Shown here piece by piece: positions 49,303-61,598 of a stretch of DNA of 64,000 bases; within the stretch, counting starts at the first letter, position 1, and every line of letters starts with the position of its first letter. The translations under genes were made by a program, and so were the position numbers. The notes below the pieces were generated by a model. That model had not been told where the DNA came from. It saw nothing but the letters and a program-made list of their open reading frames with translations, and made no database searches. The stretch comes from Parapristionchus giblindavisi (lineage: Eukaryota > Nematoda > Chromadorea > Rhabditida > Diplogasteridae), in contig CALSFV010000236.1 in NCBI GenBank assembly GCA_943737045.1, forward strand, positions 784,001 through 848,000, read 5' to 3'.

Positions 49303-49834
49303 GACATTTGTCTGATAATCATGGAAAAAACACCAAAGTCGCTTAAAGAGAGCATAACGACCGGTATCCTGTGGTCAGGGAGCGCATGAATAGAAAACGA
49401 AAATGAAAACTGTAATCGAAATGGATAAAGAGAAGTTGAGATGAGTAAATTATCTGTTGATGAATGCATTACAGAAAAGCAAGTTCTCTCTTTCTCGTGC
49501 ACACACACAAAAGATCAAAACTATTCATACAATATTGAGTAATAAGAAATGATGTTAATAAAATTAAATTTATGCTATGGTGGTCCCGAGTAGATCGAAG
49601 TGCGTCTTGGTACTGTAACCGATCAATACATTTTCGAAAAGTCTAATACATCTCAACATAACGGAGATATACACCTCTACTGTACTAGGAATGCTTGTGA
49701 TTGAGATAATGATGAGAAGTGAATTTCTTTCGTCAGAAAACAAAAGTTCATATATAAAATGTTAACCTCGGATACCTTTTATATAATAGTAATATACGTT
49801 TAGAGTTAGATAAATGATTACAAAAAAGGTGGAG

Positions 49835-50075
49835 TTTCACGAATATTTTAGTGAACAAGCTGTGAAGACAGAAAGATAGCAAAAGTTATTCAGCATAAAG
49901 TACAAAAAATATTTTATGCTAATTCTGCTTATTGATCGCTAGAATCGTGAATGAATCATGCTTGATGGTGCAGGCAAAGGCGCGAAATTTTTGAAAATAG
50001 GAAAGTTCGGCAATAGGTTTCGAACCCGCGACGTTACGCTAACTATGTAGCATTTTTACCACTGCGCCATGGGAT
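49835..50075 (-). mobile_element. tRNA-derived SINE family 2, copy 2
   Basis: Homologous to 42415-42680. On the minus strand it reads ATGGCGCAGTGGTAAAAATG and GCGGGTTCGAAACC, the latter closer to the B-box consensus than copy 1. Tail words GAACAAGCTGTGAAGACAG (plus strand) are shared. Confidence 0.65.
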
Positions 50076-50733
50076 TGATGAATGGTCGTGCTAATTTCTT
50101 GCATATCACTTATCCCTTGCATGACCGATATGTTACGAATTTCGATAGACATTCGGGGGCCTCCATCTTTAAATGATAAACAGTGGAGCACGCATAAATA
50201 CGATTCTACATCGATGATACCAAAGTCTTGCGGGCATTACTATAGAACAGGGGATCAGAACAACCTTTATATAAATATAAGAACCTTTAAACCTTTAACC
50301 TTTAGACCTTAGATCTTTAAAACTGAAATAAACACTAAGGAAAGGAAGTTTACACTAGACTTGTATACTAAACTTTTCAACTGGTTTCGTGTTCTGAAGT
50401 ATCTAGTGCCGTTGCGTATACGTCCACATCCATTTCGTTCACTGCAAAATAGACATGAACGTGCATATATTATGCAAATGAAATACCGAATTATAAATAA
50501 AGAAAAAAAACAAGATCTCTCGAGATATGAACGTGTTATGATTATGATGAAATGAGATGAGAAAACAATAAAAACATAGCCTAAAATAATCGATATTGTA
50601 TTTAACTTTTTTCATTATTTTCAAATCGAATGAGATCGTGATCAATCAATTCATTTTAAGGTCCACTCATTCTGTGCTTCTGATACTGCACAATACTGAA
50701 TGTTTATCAATGTATTTCTCAAAAAAATACTAA

Positions 50734-51162
50734 CAAGGGAACTATCTCAGCTCGCGGAAAGCAAACTGGATGAAAATTTGCATGGACATAGCTGAACGTG
50801 TTATAAGATCATTTCTGAAGTCTAAAAATTCTGGCGTGCAACAGCCGAGTCAGAAAATGGATCCAAAGTTTGGTCACAATTGCAGAAACTCCGCCTGTAA
50901 ACGATTTTTCGAAGCATGTATTGTCCCTGAGTGAAGATAACAAGTGGAGCGGTGGTATAGTGGCCAGTATCTTGGGTATCTTAGCGAAAAATCGTTTACA
51001 GGCATAGTTTCTGCAAATGTGACCAAACTTTGGATCCATTTTCTGGCTGGGCTATTGCACGCTAGAATTTTTTGACTTCATCAATGATCTTATAACACGT
51101 TCAGCTATGTTCATGCAAATTTTCATCCAGTTTGCTTTCCGCGAGCTGAGATAGTTCCCTTG
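50734..51162. repeat. Fold-back element 8 (about 430 bp)
   Basis: The ends are CAAGGGAACTATCTCAGCTC and GAGCTGAGATAGTTCCCTTG, with TA nearby on both sides. Arms pair over about 190 bp. No coding potential. Confidence 0.9.
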
Positions 51163-51360
51163 TAAGTCACATCAAATTTTGCGAGTCCGGCCGAACATTG
51201 AATGGAAATCAAAAGAGGTAGAATTCCTATATAGGATTACTAAGGAATCCCTTATGAGAAAATTCCAACACGGGAACACAAGTGTTTGTGATAGTCCTGA
51301 TCAGTGTAAAGAACAGGCTCAATGCGCTTCATCTCTCATTAACGCCATATTGAAACTATT

Positions 51361-51431
51361 CGGGGCATAGCTCAGTGGTAGAGCGCTCGCTTAGCATGCG
51401 AGAGGGCTGGGTTCAATTCCCCATGCCTCCA
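51361..51431 (+). pseudogene. Decayed tRNA-Ala (AGC) copy
   Basis: This plus-strand sequence matches the 47286-47357 gene with two changes. The first acceptor base is C, opposing C. One G of the T stem is missing, leaving UGGG against CCCCA. The anticodon arm with AGC is intact. The acceptor mismatch and shortened T stem make it a probable pseudogene. Confidence 0.7.
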
Positions 51432-52326
51432 TATCCTTTTGCTATTTTGCAAATACAGAAAATCAGTGGATTTCTTGCTCATATTCAGATTGTTCATATT
51501 ATATTGCAACGGAAATGGATCAAGCACGGAAGAAAAAAACATACATTTTTGGTAGTTAGCAAAAATTCACATGAACTTTGAAGATAAGACAATTCAATAT
51601 TTTTGAAAAAATCTTTTTTATAGTATCTTTCAGGGATATCGGCTATGATCAGATCAAACACAGCTTCTATTCGATTTGATGGTGATCAGCTTTCTTTACT
51701 AACAAGTCGGGTTGCTCAAACATTTTATCTTTGATCTGTAGCTAGCAATCATACGTCAAAGATGTTCTTTCTTCCATGTTCATCACCTACATCATTTATT
51801 CATTATATTTGATAAAAATCCGCAATAAAAATCGCTGCATTAAAAAAAAAACAATACCTAAAATACAGGGGGGAGGGTTGAGTCAAAATCCATGACTAAT
51901 ACACCTCACTAATAATATCCCCACTCTTCATTCCTCTGTCTCCTGACCATCAATTGGATGATGGGTGATAAATCAGAATGAGTTAGTTAGAGTCCCCGCT
52001 TTTTCTAGGTCTCGTGTCCTAAGGACAGAGGGAAAGGGGGAGATGGAGATGGCGAGATAAGTGATTGATTAGTTGATAGTGTGATTGATGAAGGGGACAA
52101 AGATGTGTGATAAAGGAGTCTGATCTTATTCGTGGAAAACTCGTAGTTATTTTCATTATTATTTCATATTATGACGTCATCTCATGTTTCATTTTATTAA
52201 ACACTGTTTTCATTTACATTTTAAACAATTTATTTAGATCAACCATGGGGTGGGTCACAGCAGCGGTCTCTATTGATCCGTGTTTCTTGCTATGTTCATA
52301 AATACTGGTACAGTTTTCTTTGCCTC
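51432..52326. other. Intergenic, no gene seen
   Basis: AT-rich sequence with short open frames (51375-51581) that overlap the tRNA relic. I find no splice-supported exon or RNA. Confidence 0.45.
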
Positions 52327-52439
52327 TTAAAGTCACGACCAAAGTTGAAAATCACCGCTCTGGCTACAATCTCGCTTCCATTGTCCGCAAGAGAGGGTAG
52401 TCAGAGTGGAGAGTAAAAGTAGCTGGGTGTGCCTTTAAA
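52327..52439. mobile_element. MITE family 2, copy 4
   Basis: Starts TTAAAGTCACGACCAAAGTTG and ends AAGTAGCTGGGTGTGCCTTTAA. Confidence 0.75.
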
Positions 52440-52693
52440 GGATATCAGCGTCTACGTCTTTTTTGCACATCAGAAATCCCCCTTCCCCACCCCCTCCATG
52501 TTATCTCACATATCCCTATCAATCTAGTCACCTAGTCCGATTTCATTTCTCATCTTCTTCCTTTCCTACGAGGGCACTCCTCTCAATTGGTCTACTAGAG
52601 GCTCTTCGTTGATTTATAAACCTTGAAGAGGATCGAAGAGTAGTGGAGATGGGCCTGACTTGAGCCATTTTACTTTACATTTACATTACATTA

Positions 52694-52790
52694 TCTAATT
52701 TTAATCTCCGCATTGGCAATACTCTCTCGCAGAGAAGAGAGAATTGCAAGAGCGGAGAGCTTCAAATTGGCTGGGGATGTGATTTTAAAC
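52694..52790. mobile_element. MITE family 2, copy 5 (eroded)
   Basis: It retains the palindromic core (CCGCATTGGCAATACTCTC / GAGCGGAGAGCTTCAAATTGG) but the left end is worn. Confidence 0.65.
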
Positions 52791-53021
52791 AACCTTATCA
52801 GCTTTGTTTATTTTTTTCTTCAGAATCCCATCCGTATAGTTTGGGTCCTCCCTTGTCAGCTGGGTTCCTTGACCTCTAGCTACATAATACTATAGACATC
52901 TTCAGGAAGTCCTCGAGAAGCCATTCTAGAGAAAGTTAGAAATGATGAGAAGGGAGAAAGTTAGAGGGGTACGCTTGAGGGTCGTGTTGAAGTGATACTC
53001 GAGGCAAAACATGCACGATAA

Positions 53022-53085
53022 TAATATTAATAATAATATTCATGCGTTTTCGAGAAAACACGGTTCAGAAAAGAACGAATGTGAT
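53022..53085. repeat. Second copy of the AAT-associated element end
   Basis: AATAATATTAATAATAATATT is followed by CATGCGTTTTCGAGAAAACAC and GAAAAGAACGAAT, matching the sequence right of the (AAT)n array at 39840-39885. Confidence 0.75.
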
Positions 53086-53562
53086 GACCTTTCAGTTGTT
53101 GTGAAAGTTGTTCTATAACTTTAGTCCATCCTGCTGATAAGAACTCTTCTTCCGTGGTCTTATTGTCTTGGAATGCAGAGGACATAGGGAGACATAGGGA
53201 GGAATCATGATGGCTACATTATTGTTATCTTTTTGTGAATGCAAAAGTAGTTGGAAAAAAGCATAGCTTCGTAGTTGGCAAACTCTTACAACCAAAATAC
53301 TTTACGCGAGTATTGGATTACTACTTTTCCAAAATTTCAACACTGCGTGAGTATCGATAAATGAGAACTTATTCCATGTGATGGACAAGCGCTAATGAAT
53401 ATACAAAGTATGCAAATACTTATCATGAATTCCGTTCTCATTCCACAGTTCTCATCATACCTAGTGCCGTTACAATATTATATTTTATCAACGTGCGTAT
53501 GCACGAAACGAAACACAGATAAGTGACTATTGAAAATTCATGAAATTTAAATGTGATATATT

Positions 53563-54295
53563 GAGGGGGTATCAGAACGGCAACAATCAAAACGGCAACG
53601 GAGTAGAACTCGGTTGGGAGTTGGCATAGCTTCCCTAAGTAGCATGCCCTATGCTACAGTATTCCAACTGTTGCTACCGTAACCCACTACCGTAAATCAA
53701 AATGCGGGAAAATGCTGTTTTCGGTAGAGGCACGATAGGGGTGAACCGGCTTCAGTAACACTACCGTAACATGCTTACAGTAACCCAGACTAAAGTATTC
53801 GCTGTTGGATATCGCGAACTGACTTTTTTATGAACTGGCTTTTTTATAACTGTACTAGAGCTATGCCTCGTAGTGTTTTGATGGTTATTATCATTAGTCA
53901 AACAATAGAGAAAAGACATGCACTCAACGTTCAGCACAAAAACATATTTTTAAAAAGAAAAACATAAAAAAGTCAGTTCGCGATATCCAACAGCGAATGC
54001 TTTAGTTTAGGTTACTGTAAGCATGTAACGGTAGTGTTACTGAAGCCAGTTCACCCCTATCGTGCCTATCGTGCCTCTACCTATCGAAAAACAGCATTTT
54101 CCCGCATTTTGATTTACGGTAGTGGGTTACGGTAGGTTACGGTAGCAACAGTTGGAATACTGTAGCATAGGGCATGCTACTTAGGGAAGCTATGCCAACT
54201 CCCAACCGAATTCTGCTCCGTTACCGTTTTGATTGTTGCCGTTTTGATTGTTGCCGTTTTCATTGTTGCCGTTCTGATACCCCCCCCCCCCCCCG
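53563..54295. repeat. Fold-back element 9 (about 730 bp)
   Basis: The left arm starts GGGGTATCAGAACGGCAAC and the right arm ends GTTGCCGTTCTGATACCCC. Arms of about 270 bp include CTAAGTAGCATGCCCTATGC and its complement. The right end has gained three extra GATTGTTGCCGTTTT units and a C14 run, a sign of slippage at the tip. Confidence 0.9.
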
Positions 54296-54674
54296 ATATA
54301 TTGGGGGGGTCAGGGTTTGATATCTCAGGGTGGAAAAGGAAAAGGATCTCATAGGATGCAGTGGTCCCTCTATACTATCGCATTTAAATATGTTTCACTA
54401 TCCATTGATAGGCTTTGTACCGTCGATGTTTCTGATTATTTTAAGATCCCCTTTTAAAAAAAAACCATTTGGCGTTATTCGATACGAGATTTATGCTTAA
54501 TGTATAGGTAAAATCGATTGATCATAGAATACTCATGAATATAATGTGACAAGTGTAGCATACTGTAATGGCAATGGTATACTGTAGATGGTAGTGGCAT
54601 TGATGTGATTACTTAATAAATTTAATTATTTATTCAATCTATTATATATTCATATGTAAATATATTGCTGGCAT

Positions 54675-54775
54675 TAACGGCACACATTGAGCTAATTAAA
54701 AGCTCCACTCTCGCCACACTCTCTCACTTTCTTTGTCTAAAAGCGGAGAGTAAAATTATTTGGGTGTGTTTTTAA
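54675..54775. mobile_element. MITE family 2, copy 6
   Basis: Starts TAACGGCACACATTGAGC and ends TATTTGGGTGTGTTTTTAA; slightly shortened core. Confidence 0.65.
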
Positions 54776-55100
54776 TATATCCGTTGTACCTACAACGGTG
54801 GAGACTACCACAGTGAAGAAGCTATATCGGTTGTTAATAAACTTGATGTGAACCCACATATCACGCCTCGCCTTCCTCCCCACCTCTCTCGTCCTATCCT
54901 TCTTCTTCCTCCTCTTTCTCCTTCCATCCTCCCCTCTCTCTCCCTCTTGAAGCACTTTTTATCCTGACAACTTCTCTCTATCCTCACTTCGAGAGAGAGA
55001 GAGAGAGAAACTGATAGATTACCAGTCAAAATATTCTTCGCCCTTTACTCTTTCTCACTATGTATATCTCATTCAGCCTCTTCGAATGAAATGTTCTATT

Positions 55101-55768
55101 TTAATAATAATAATAATATACTTTCTGCGTCGGAAAAGAAAATTTGTACATTTTTTTCAATTTCGTGTAGCCATCCGAATCATTTTCTGCGCAACTTCGT
55201 CGCGATCGCTTATACGCGACGGAAATCCATCTCACCTCTTTTCTTGTGCCAGCAATACGTTCAAGAATATATTTGATGGAATAAATAATTAAATTAATAA
55301 CTTGAACAAAGTCAAATATGAATCCGTTCGTGATACCTTGAGATCTGTCAATACAGGTGATTGCACACTTGACAGTCAGAATATCATTTTTTAGTAGAAC
55401 CAACTTGAAGCAGTTAATCTCGCTCCTACTAACAATAAACACTACTTTTGATTCACTACTATCCAATTCCCTGAGTACATTGGCATTTTTATTATGCATT
55501 TCTATTTTAATTTGCCCATAAGGTTCATCGTATGCTCTATCTTCTTGCTCTGCATCTATCCAATCCATCCTCCTCTCATTACTTCCCTCTGTAGCCCCAT
55601 ATTCGCCACTCTCCATAGTTCATTCATACTAACTTCTTCTAACCTTTGTGATTCCTTCCTTCCATTTTCCTGCTCGTGATTCTCCTTTGATTCCTCCAAA
55701 TCTTTTGTGCAACTCTGCACTCTCCTCAAAAGAATCCCATTTTGATCCATTTTAACGACAAAGATCAA
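55101..55768 (-). other. Orphan minus-strand open region, unrecognised
   Basis: A 171-codon minus-strand frame (55616-55101) overlaps a second frame (55768-55556). The first contains QGITNGFIFDFVQVINLIIY and TRKEVRWISVAYKRSRRS. The mixed, non-repetitive composition suggests genuine coding ancestry. I see no domain, and the switch between frames near 55600 would need an intron I cannot place. Possibly a decayed transposon gene. Confidence 0.25.
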
Positions 55769-55976
55769 CTCTTCGTCTTATTTCTATATTTTAGACGTTG
55801 CGGCCGAAACACCACATTATATCTAACCAATTTTGTGTTCTATAAGTTGTGTACATTCAAAGTGCATGCAAATTTAAAATTGTGCTTTTATTAATTATCG
55901 TAATTTAATTTGAAAATGGAGTTTTTAGAAACCAGTACTTTCTTGTAGATGCCAGCAAATGTTATTCTGTTTGTTG

Positions 55977-56098
55977 TTAAAGGGAACGTAACCTCTCTTA
56001 ATTATCTCTTCGACGCGCAATGCTTTCTCTTTGTTAGAGAACAGAGAAATAGTGTGCAAAATGTAGAGATTATTGAGTGAGGTAACGCTCTCTTTAAA
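55977..56098. mobile_element. MITE family 1, copy 7
   Basis: Starts TTAAAGGGAACGTAACCTC and ends GAGGTAACGCTCTCTTTAAA. Confidence 0.8.
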
Positions 56099-56286
56099 TA
56101 ATTTTAAGATATTGGTTTCCAGGGGTTCGTCCATTTCCCTAATCGTTATATATTAATTAAAACAGGAACAAAAACAATGATTATTATATTAAACAATAAA
56201 CAAAAATGTCAGCTGCGTAATATCTTACTCCTTTTCTTATCACAACAATGTACGATAACTATGACATATGTATATTGATCGTAGTA

Positions 56287-56347
56287 ATGGTAAAGGTACA
56301 ACCCGTTATTCAAGGCACACGAAGTCCTGCGGGTGATCACTGCTAGG
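56287..56347 (-). mobile_element. SINE family 1 fragment
   Basis: The minus-strand reading includes CAGTGATCACCCGCAGGAC and GGGTTGTACCTTTACC, the 3' two thirds of the tRNA-like region. Confidence 0.65.
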
Positions 56348-56570
56348 TGTAGTATACATTTTTATTTTATTTTATAGAGTGGATTCCAACTATCAGAAAA
56401 CGCGACGGTGCAAAGCATTTCAATGGATATTGAAACATATTTAAATGCTATAAGCTAAAAAAAGAAAAGTAAAAGGCGAACAGGATTCTCTTCATTGCAT
56501 TTGACCTCCATGGCAATCACTGACGATTCTGCTACTACACGAATAACACTTTTTGACCTTTTTGACCACA

Positions 56571-56693
56571 TTTAAAGGGAGAGTGACCTCTCTCAATGGT
56601 CCCTTCATTCCGCACACTATTTCTCTGTTCTCTAACAACGAGAGAGCGTGGAGGGTTGAAGAGACCGTTGGCAAAGGTTTCAACCCCCTTTAA
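56571..56693. mobile_element. MITE family 1, copy 8
   Basis: Starts TTTAAAGGGAGAGTGACCTC and ends GGTTTCAACCCCCTTTAA. Confidence 0.8.
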
Positions 56694-57104
56694 CCCACGA
56701 GGACCTAACTATAAGCGGAGACGCGGTCGTAAGATGGAAAGATATATTCGAGGAAATCAAGAAGCTAGGAGTGGCCCAACATACACGAGCCTACTCTTGA
56801 TAAATGTGTTTCAACTGTCAAACTGTGCGCTGATCCTTGAACATGAACTCATTCTGTTCGGAGACACATAATAATTGCTCGTTCGTTTTTGTGATCAACA
56901 TCTTATTGTTAGTCAGGGTACACTATTTTGATCCTCGTTATGTATTTGTTCGCTTTCTGGTTTCCTAAGAATTCTGTACATTTCCCTTATTATGATACGT
57001 TAATATGAACACATGATCACAATAAACATATCAGCTGCGTTATTTTCTACATGGAAAAATAATTCCCTAGCAACGCTTCCTTAAAGAAGGCTTCTTATAG
57101 GTTC

Positions 57105-57245
57105 ATAATAATAATAAATTTATCTGACCTCGATGGGTATTTTAAGATTCATAATTAAATGTTTGAAAAAATATGTTAAAGTCAGGAGGTAAGAAAGAAA
57201 GCGATGAGTTCATGATCGTAGCAGGCAATACTAATGAGGAATGGT
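57105..57245. repeat. Dispersed repeat R, third copy
   Basis: Contains AATTTATCTGACCTCGATGG and AGTCAGGAGGTAAGAAAG, the unoccupied version of the site where element 6 inserted at 40243. Confidence 0.7.
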
Positions 57246-57476
57246 TATAGTAATCAGTTTTTACGTTTAAAAATACGTTTGGGATTTTTCTGAGGGTGAC
57301 TTATGTCCCAATCAATGTGACATTTCCTCACGATGATCACCATTGCATTCTTTCTCATTTTTATTTTTAAAAATTATATAAAACATCCCTATTCACGCTG
57401 CTCAGTATAGCATTGATAAAGTTGGTATATAAGAGGATAGATTATGCCCTCTGGACTAAATTGGCCTAGAATTATG

Positions 57477-57538
57477 ATTGGCCTAGCAGTGACCCCCAGG
57501 ACTTCGCGTGCCTTGAATGACGGGATAACCTTACCATT
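57477..57538 (+). mobile_element. SINE family 1 fragment
   Basis: GGCCTAGCAGTGACCCCCAG, ACTTCGCGTGCCTTGAATG and GGGATAACCTTACC match the family core on the plus strand. Confidence 0.6.
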
Positions 57539-57952
57539 CACAACATTACTACATCATCACTACATCCCAATTGTGCACGCGCCTTAAAATGTAGGCTCAC
57601 GTTTATCATTTGTTTGTTTTTTTAGTGTAGAGGGAGAAATACATTTAACAAAGAAGAGTTTTTAGACCCAATTTCAAATGTCTTTGAAACATGTTTCGTG
57701 CGGGTGCAGAAAAAGGTACGAGAATGTCATCGCTAACAGTCTCTCGTAATTATGTTAAAAAGATGGTGTGATTGTCCCTGAGGCACTTCGTGAAATGATT
57801 TTTTTGATTGTTTTTTATATGACTATCAACGAATGACCATTGTCTGGAATTTATTATTTAAAAAAAACACATTAATTATAGTGGGAAAACTGTAGAAATC
57901 GATTAAGATTTTGCCTCAATTTTACTGGAATAGAATATAAAATATTTAATTG

Positions 57953-58294
57953 TCAGTCGTTGTCGTTGCCACTGATCATTCGTTCTTTTACAGTATTAAG
58001 AACATTAGTTCCTTTCTTATGCCAATATTCCTCAAATCTACAGTATTTACTCTCATTTCTTGCATAGTTCTCGATGACTGATCCTTCATCATCCAAAATC
58101 CTTTTCCGCTGATTCATTACATCAGAAATGTAGAGAAGGAAGAGATCATCTCGATCGAAGAGGGCTACTAACTTATTGTTAGTTTTATATTGCATATTAT
58201 ACAGTATTAATAGACAATATTGGCATGCTCTTTCATAATATATTTCGCATTTGAAGGTACACCGAGATAATGTTATATTCCGCTCTGACAACAC
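57953..58294 (-). other. Orphan minus-strand exon-like frame
   Basis: A 113-codon frame reads KLVALFDRDDLFLLYISDVM, then KRILDDEGSVIENYARNESK and ends MISGNDND. Its charged, non-repetitive composition suggests a real terminal exon. I do not recognise it and cannot place upstream exons in the low-complexity DNA beyond 58300. Confidence 0.25.
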
Positions 58295-58449
58295 TATATC
58301 GTAGACAAAGAAAGCGAGAGTGCATTGTCAGAGGAATGAAGAGAAGGATTTCGAGGAAACAGATCACCACAACTATCACAAAGTGAGGGAGTGAGAAGAG
58401 GAAGAGAAGGAGGAGAAGAAGTCGACGACCGAATAAAGGGTGCTAATTG

Positions 58450-59060
58450 TTCATGAGGAAGAGAAGTTGAAGAGGGAGGGGGAGGAAGAGGGAGGGAGGG
58501 AGAGAGAGAGAGAAAGAGCGAGAGGGAGAGAGAGAGGGAGGGATAGAATGGGAGAGAGAGAATAGGAGAGAGGGGGGAGAGAGAGGGAGAGAGAGAGAGG
58601 GGGGGGGGGAGGGAGAGAGAAGAAGAGGGAGAGGGGGAGAGAGAGATCGAGAGAGGGAGATAGAAGGATGGAGAAGAGGGAGAGGGAGAGAGAGAGAGAG
58701 AGAGAGAGGGAGGGAGAGGGAGAGGGAGAGAGAGAGAGGGGGGAGAGGAGAGGGAGGAGAGAGAAACAGAAGAATGGAATCCGTTGTCCATTAGAAGCCT
58801 CTACTCATCGAGCAACAACTCAGATTCCTCCTCTTTGTTGGTTTATTCTCCCTCCCTCTCCTTCTCCAACTCTCTCCTTCCTCCTCCTGTCCTCTTCTCC
58901 CCCACCCATTCTCTCTCTCTCCTCCGTCTTCCTCTCCCCTACCTCTCTCTCTCTCTCCTCCCTCTCTCCCCTCCCTCTCCCCTCCCTCTCTCTCTCTCCT
59001 CCCTCTCTCTCCCCTCCCTCTCTATCCCTCCTCGCCCCTCTCATCCCCCTGTCTTCCTCT
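58450..59060. repeat. Polypurine tract facing a polypyrimidine tract
   Basis: 58450-58765 is almost pure G/A (units GGGAGAGAGAGA). 58840-59060 is almost pure C/T (CTCCCTCTCTCT). The two are near-reverse complements around a spacer of about 80 bp. Ser/Pro/Leu-rich or Arg/Glu-rich open frames here are artefacts. Confidence 0.9.
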
Positions 59061-59377
59061 CCTTTCCATACTCTAATTCAGTACCCAGCGTGTACCCAAT
59101 TTCATTATCAATTGTTATCGGTACTACCTGCCTTATATTGCCGCTAACTATGGTAAGAACGAAATATCTGATTGTCTGATCCTCTCTCCCTCTGCGTGCT
59201 CTCTAATCACCCTTCTGACTGTGCTTTTTCCCCTCATTTAAATATGTTTCAGGGTGGCTTGAAATTCGATAAGCAAAGCATATTATAATAGCTGCCTGTA
59301 ATCTGGGAACAACCAATGTGGGTAAAAAACAACCGAAAAAAACCGAACCTATGTCCAGTTGATTCATGTAAAAGTAA

Positions 59378-59438
59378 AAGGTAAAGGTACAACCCGTTAT
59401 TCAAGGCACACGAAGTCCTGCGGGTGATTACTGCTAGT
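59378..59438 (-). mobile_element. SINE family 1 fragment
   Basis: The plus strand shows GTAAAGGTACAACCCGTTATT, CACACGAAGTCCTGCGGGTG and ATTACTGCTAG, the antisense of the family core. Confidence 0.65.
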
Positions 59439-60079
59439 CCACATGAATCCTCTCCGGTAATTTTGTCGGTGGGGCACGCCGTAACTTCCACACCATGACG
59501 CACATCCTACCTCCCACACCGTGGGGTGCGGGACGATGGCGCACCCGGTGCTAGAAAAATATCGGATCTAGTAGGCCTAAGCCTGCTACGATTCATGTAT
59601 TCTAGACATACCCTCTATCGAGAAACTTCCCCACGGTAGTTTACCTTTTATTTATCTTGATATTAGGCCAGAAAACGATCGCTTAGTCTTAGACATCACA
59701 GCAAAGACAACTGTAGGTCGATGTACGGTCTGATCAACTTTCAATAACTCGAAAGATAAGGGTAAAGAGAGTCTGAGGTGGGTGTGGATGGGCTGGGAAT
59801 ATTAACACATACAACACACAACAGTAGGACAACAAAAATTGCCGTAAATTTTTGCGGTTTTGCTCTTGATTTCAATGAACTACTGGGAAATACAATACAA
59901 CAATACGAAACAGATCCAAACAGAGTTCCCAAAACTTCGATTCCTAGAGAGGAAAAAATACAGTGAGTGATCAGCGACAGCGAGATAGGGTATTTAACGT
60001 ACATTTTTATTTATCGATATCGCTTGCATAACGCAGCGATTTATTTTTCCATATCTACATTGAATGCCAGAAAGTCCGA

Positions 60080-60355
60080 TCACTTATAAGCTATCTCTAG
60101 TATTCCTCGTCTATCTAGATAACGTTCAACGAAAATAGTCTGGATACAGACTGGTTTTTCATACCTTCGGATGCATAGATGAGGTTTAACTACGACCATA
60201 CAATTATCACTGACATAGCACAGATCTCTTGAAGGAGTTCGTTCATGGGTCTTGACTAACCCTTTCCTTTTACCGTTTCCTAGGACCTTTTGTAGTTTAG
60301 AGTTGTCACTGATGTTATTGTAGATGTCCAGAGTGCTTTCATATAAACAAAGCAT
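60080..60355 (-). other. Orphan minus-strand exon-like frame
   Basis: It reads ESTLDIYNNISDNSKLQKVL, then TPSRDLCYVSDNCMVVVKPH and RYLDRRGILEIAYK before a stop. A possible donor (CCGAAGGTATGA) lies within, so part may be intronic. No family recognised; it may belong with the other orphan frames at 57.9 and 62.6 kb in one minus-strand gene. Confidence 0.25.
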
Positions 60356-60439
60356 AACAAAAATCTAAAAATATAACAATATATTTTTAAGCTCCATATC
60401 AGTATAGCCGTGTTTTGCTTGACGTCATTTCGTCGGTAA

Positions 60440-60755
60440 TTCTTCTCGACCTCTCGTTCTCTCTACCTCTCCCTCTTGGCCTCTCCCTCTCCCTCTCCTT
60501 CTCCCTCTCCCTCCCGGATCTCTCCCTCTCCTTTCTTGTCAGAGGTCCGATCCCTTGGGCATCATTTCTTCACTTTCTTCGACACTCCTCCCCTCTCTGA
60601 ATTCCTTCTTCCTCTTTGTCTCTCACTCTCTCCCTCTCCTTTTCTCTCCCTCTCCCTCTCTCCCTCCCTCTCCCTCTCCCTCTCCCTCTCCCTCCCTCTC
60701 CCTCTCCCTCCCTCTCCCTCCCTCCCCCTCCCTCTCCCTCTCCCTCTCGGCCGTA
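60440..60755. repeat. Polypyrimidine tract (CTCCCT)n
   Basis: Two blocks of CTCCCTCTCCCT repeats, separated by about 90 bp of ordinary sequence. A similar shorter tract lies at 63820-63910. The open frames are artefacts of the repeat. Confidence 0.9.
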
Positions 60756-61598
60756 TTCTCCTCTTCTATATCTAAGCCTTCAGCGCTACTATCAACCCCG
60801 GCGCATTCTTTTCTTGTTTTTCCGTTATTTTGTCAATCTTTCTATTTATTCCCTCAACAAATTCCCGAACTTTGGCCTATTCTATCCTGTCAATGGATAT
60901 TTTGATTCACGGCGGATCCTTTTTTGTGATCCAGATATTATTACCCTTCACTTTCTGGTTTGTATTCTGATCCCTGAGGCCGAACCCGCAACGGTTTCAA
61001 ACCGTATTCCAACAAACCTGATTTTTAATATTTTTACAGTAACAACATATCTACGAACTAATCATGTATTAACAAAAATAATTTAAAAAATTCTTATCGC
61101 GATTATAATATTCACCAATGCTTATTTGTTCAAATCCCTCAATTTAAACCACATTTAGTCTTTGATCTCTCTCTCTCTCTCTTAATATAACATCCTTCCT
61201 GCATAGCTTCCTTCCGTGTTGGACAAGGATCCATTTCCATTTTTGATCCGACCCTTTTACTAGGATCCTAAATGAGCACACACCATCGTCTCCTCATATC
61301 ACATTCTATTTCTCTCGTTCTATGTCTGCACTCTCTCCATATCACACACTATCTCGTTCGTTCTCTAACCACGAGAGAAACTGTTGAATGAGAGAAATGT
61401 ATGGTCTTTGACATCTTGAAACTTGAGGACTACATGGAAATCGCGATATAATTGAGTACGCTTGGTTCGCATGATATAAGCGGCATTTTAGCAAACATTT
61501 GGTATAAATTAACTTGATAGTGCTCAAACTACATATAATGTATAAGAAGATTGTACCATAAATTCTTACAATTAAGTAGGCAACCTCTTGGTCAAAGT

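Noticed and set aside
53113..53295. 60-codon minus-strand frame
   Set aside because: No domain, no splice context, sequence beside an AAT-associated repeat.
58294..59179. Open frames of 131-165 codons rich in Ser/Pro/Leu or Arg/Glu/Gly
   Set aside because: Produced by the GA/CT tracts; open in several frames on both strands at once. Same for 60415-61086.
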